This document shows, piece by piece, positions 5,007-6,218 of a DNA stretch of 6,218 bases; the first letter of the stretch is position 1; each line of letters begins with the position of its first letter. Under the pieces are notes generated by a model. That model was not told where the DNA came from, made no database searches, and saw only the letters and a program-made list of their open reading frames with translations. The DNA is from Bacteroidales bacterium. Lineage in GTDB: Bacteria > Bacteroidota > Bacteroidia > Bacteroidales > ML635J-15. A program made the position numbers and the translations under genes. Location: assembly GCA_028696755.1 (NCBI GenBank), contig JAQVGK010000222.1:1-6218 (forward strand). The letters run 5' to 3'.

Positions 5007-6212
5007 ATGAAAAAAGCAGTTTATTTTTTGATGATGTTTGCGGTAATAACATTAGTTATGAATTCGTGTAAAGAGGAACCAACTCCAACACCAGAACCAA
5101 CTGAAGTAACAGTTAGTTCTAACATTACCACTAATACAACATGGGAAACTGGAAAAACTTACATTCTCGCTGGTAGAATTTCTGTAGTATCTGGTGTTAC
5201 TTTAACAATTGAACCAGGTGTTGTTATTAAAGGTCAAGCAGGAACAGGTTCAAATGCAACAGCTTTGGTTATTGCACGTGGAGCTACAATTATGGCAGAA
5301 GGCACAGCAACTCAGCCAATCATTTTCACAACAATAGCTGATGAAATTGAACCAGGCGATATTGCTTCTCCAAACCTTGACCCAGATCTTAACGGTCTTT
5401 GGGGTGGTTTAATTATTTTAGGCAATGCTCCTATTTCGGCAACTAGCGCATCTGTTCAGATCGAAGGTATTCCAGCTTCTGACCAAAACGGACTATATGG
5501 TGGAACAAACGCTGCTGATAATTCAGGTGTATTAAAATATGTCTCTATCCGTCACGGTGGTGCAAACATTGGCGAAGGAAACGAAATCAATGGTTTAACA
5601 CTTGGTGGTGTTGGTTCGGGAACAGTTATCGAAAATATCGAGGTTGTTGCAAACCAAGATGATGGAATCGAATTCTTTGGGGGTTCAGTTTCGGTTAAAA
5701 ACTTACTTATTTGGAATGCTGGCGACGATTGTATTGATACAGATCAGTCTTGGTCAGGTACTCTCGACAACTTTGTAGTTATTGCTGGAACAGATACCGA
5801 TCATGCGTTGGAAATTGACGGTCCAGAAGGCACTATGCTTGCAGCTCACACTGTTAAAAACGGAAGTATTAAAGGTAATGATGCTACGGAATTAGGTGAT
5901 TTCCGTTCAGCAGCTAGAGGAACTTTCCAAAATATATACTTCTTCAACTTCCCAGATCCAGCAACTGATGGTCGCGGCGACTTCTCTCTATCTGGTGATG
6001 AGTCGATTGCAAATTTCGCATCTGGCGTACTCTCATTTAGCAATCTCCAAATTACTTTAGCAACTGGTGTTGAGTTAACCTCTGTTTTCAAAAACGGTAC
6101 AGATGCTCATGCCACTGCAGTTGCTAGCGGCGCAAACACTTATGGTGCAGATAAAACTAAATTCACAGGTTGGAGCTGGGCAGAAGAAAATGGCGAACTT
6201 TCAGGTTTCTAA
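5007..6212 (+). CDS. Surface-type lipoprotein with right-handed parallel beta-helix
   Basis: A 401-residue envelope protein. Residues 1-20 are a lipoprotein signal peptide (MKKAVYFLMMFAVITLVMNS) followed by C21, the lipid-attachment cysteine. KEE after the cysteine, then a Pro/Thr linker (PTPTPEPTE), suggests outer-membrane and perhaps surface placement, as acidic export signals do in Bacteroidota. From about residue 40 the chain is strand-rich with repeated turns: ISVVSGVTLTIEPGVVIKG, LWGGLIILGNAPI, LKYVSIRHGG, then INGLTLGGVGSGTVIENIEV, DDGIEFFGGSVSVKNLLIWNAGDDCIDTD. This is the pattern of a right-handed parallel beta-helix family that I recognise in Bacteroidota but cannot name exactly. 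Asp-rich turns (DDGIEF, GDDCIDTDQ, TDTDHALEIDG) could bind calcium or a glycan. There is no type IX secretion C-terminal domain. The gene is complete, ending at TAA 6210-6212; what follows is outside the window. Confidence 0.85.
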   Translation: MKKAVYFLMMFAVITLVMNSCKEEPTPTPEPTEVTVSSNITTNTTWETGKTYILAGRISVVSGVTLTIEPGVVIKGQAGTGSNATALVIARGATIMAEGTATQPIIFTTIADEIEPGDIASPNLDPDLNGLWGGLIILGNAPISATSASVQIEGIPASDQNGLYGGTNAADNSGVLKYVSIRHGGANIGEGNEINGLTLGGVGSGTVIENIEVVANQDDGIEFFGGSVSVKNLLIWNAGDDCIDTDQSWSGTLDNFVVIAGTDTDHALEIDGPEGTMLAAHTVKNGSIKGNDATELGDFRSAARGTFQNIYFFNFPDPATDGRGDFSLSGDESIANFASGVLSFSNLQITLATGVELTSVFKNGTDAHATAVASGANTYGADKTKFTGWSWAEENGELSGF

Positions 6213-6218
6213 TAACAC

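Noticed and set aside
5846..6091. 81-codon minus-strand frame
   Set aside because: It is antisense to the lipoprotein gene and has no family features or promoter.

Overview
The window looks like chromosomal DNA from a member of the Bacteroidota. It is AT-rich, with promoter boxes of the Bacteroidota type (TAnnTTTG), weak Shine-Dalgarno sequences, an XRE regulator with the C-terminal tail common in that phylum, and a surface-type lipoprotein with an acidic residue pair just after the lipid cysteine. The exact genus cannot be told from this sequence.

Layout. Positions 1-332 hold a possible 41-residue gene on the minus strand (73-198). It is driven by a good minus-strand promoter, and two 7-bp-arm palindromes (228-248 and 259-277) look like operators. 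To the right, a compact plus-strand operon encodes an XRE regulator (333-674), a two-helix membrane protein with a long cytoplasmic helix and a beta-rich tail (671-1450, 4-bp overlap), and an unrecognised 90-residue protein (1464-1736). A non-coding stretch (1737-2064) carries a repeat-derived palindromic element: opposed 9-bp-unit arrays around a 31-nt hairpin. A GT4-type glycosyltransferase follows (2065-3105).

Positions 3107-3905 form a small cassette on the minus strand: a HEPN-domain gene broken by a one-base frameshift (3435-3838) and an intact MNT-type minimal nucleotidyltransferase (3154-3456). Together these are a toxin-antitoxin-like pair. The cassette is bracketed by a 44-bp direct repeat with one mismatch (3063-3106 and 3906-3949). 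The repeat is the 3' end of the glycosyltransferase gene, and its second copy also supplies the 3' end of the response regulator gene (3932-4621, minus). The simplest reading is that these two genes once converged with a 17-bp tail-to-tail overlap, and that the cassette entered there while duplicating the shared end, so both host genes stayed whole.

The right end has a spacer (4622-5006) with GC-richer short direct repeats, then a complete beta-helix lipoprotein gene (5007-6212). No RNA gene, CRISPR array, transposase or integrase is visible.

The strongest candidate for something undescribed is the repeat-bracketed HEPN-MNT cassette without its own recombinase, with a decayed HEPN partner. 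Next are the operator-controlled XRE/membrane-protein operon with its divergent micro-gene, and the palindromic 9-bp-unit repeat.
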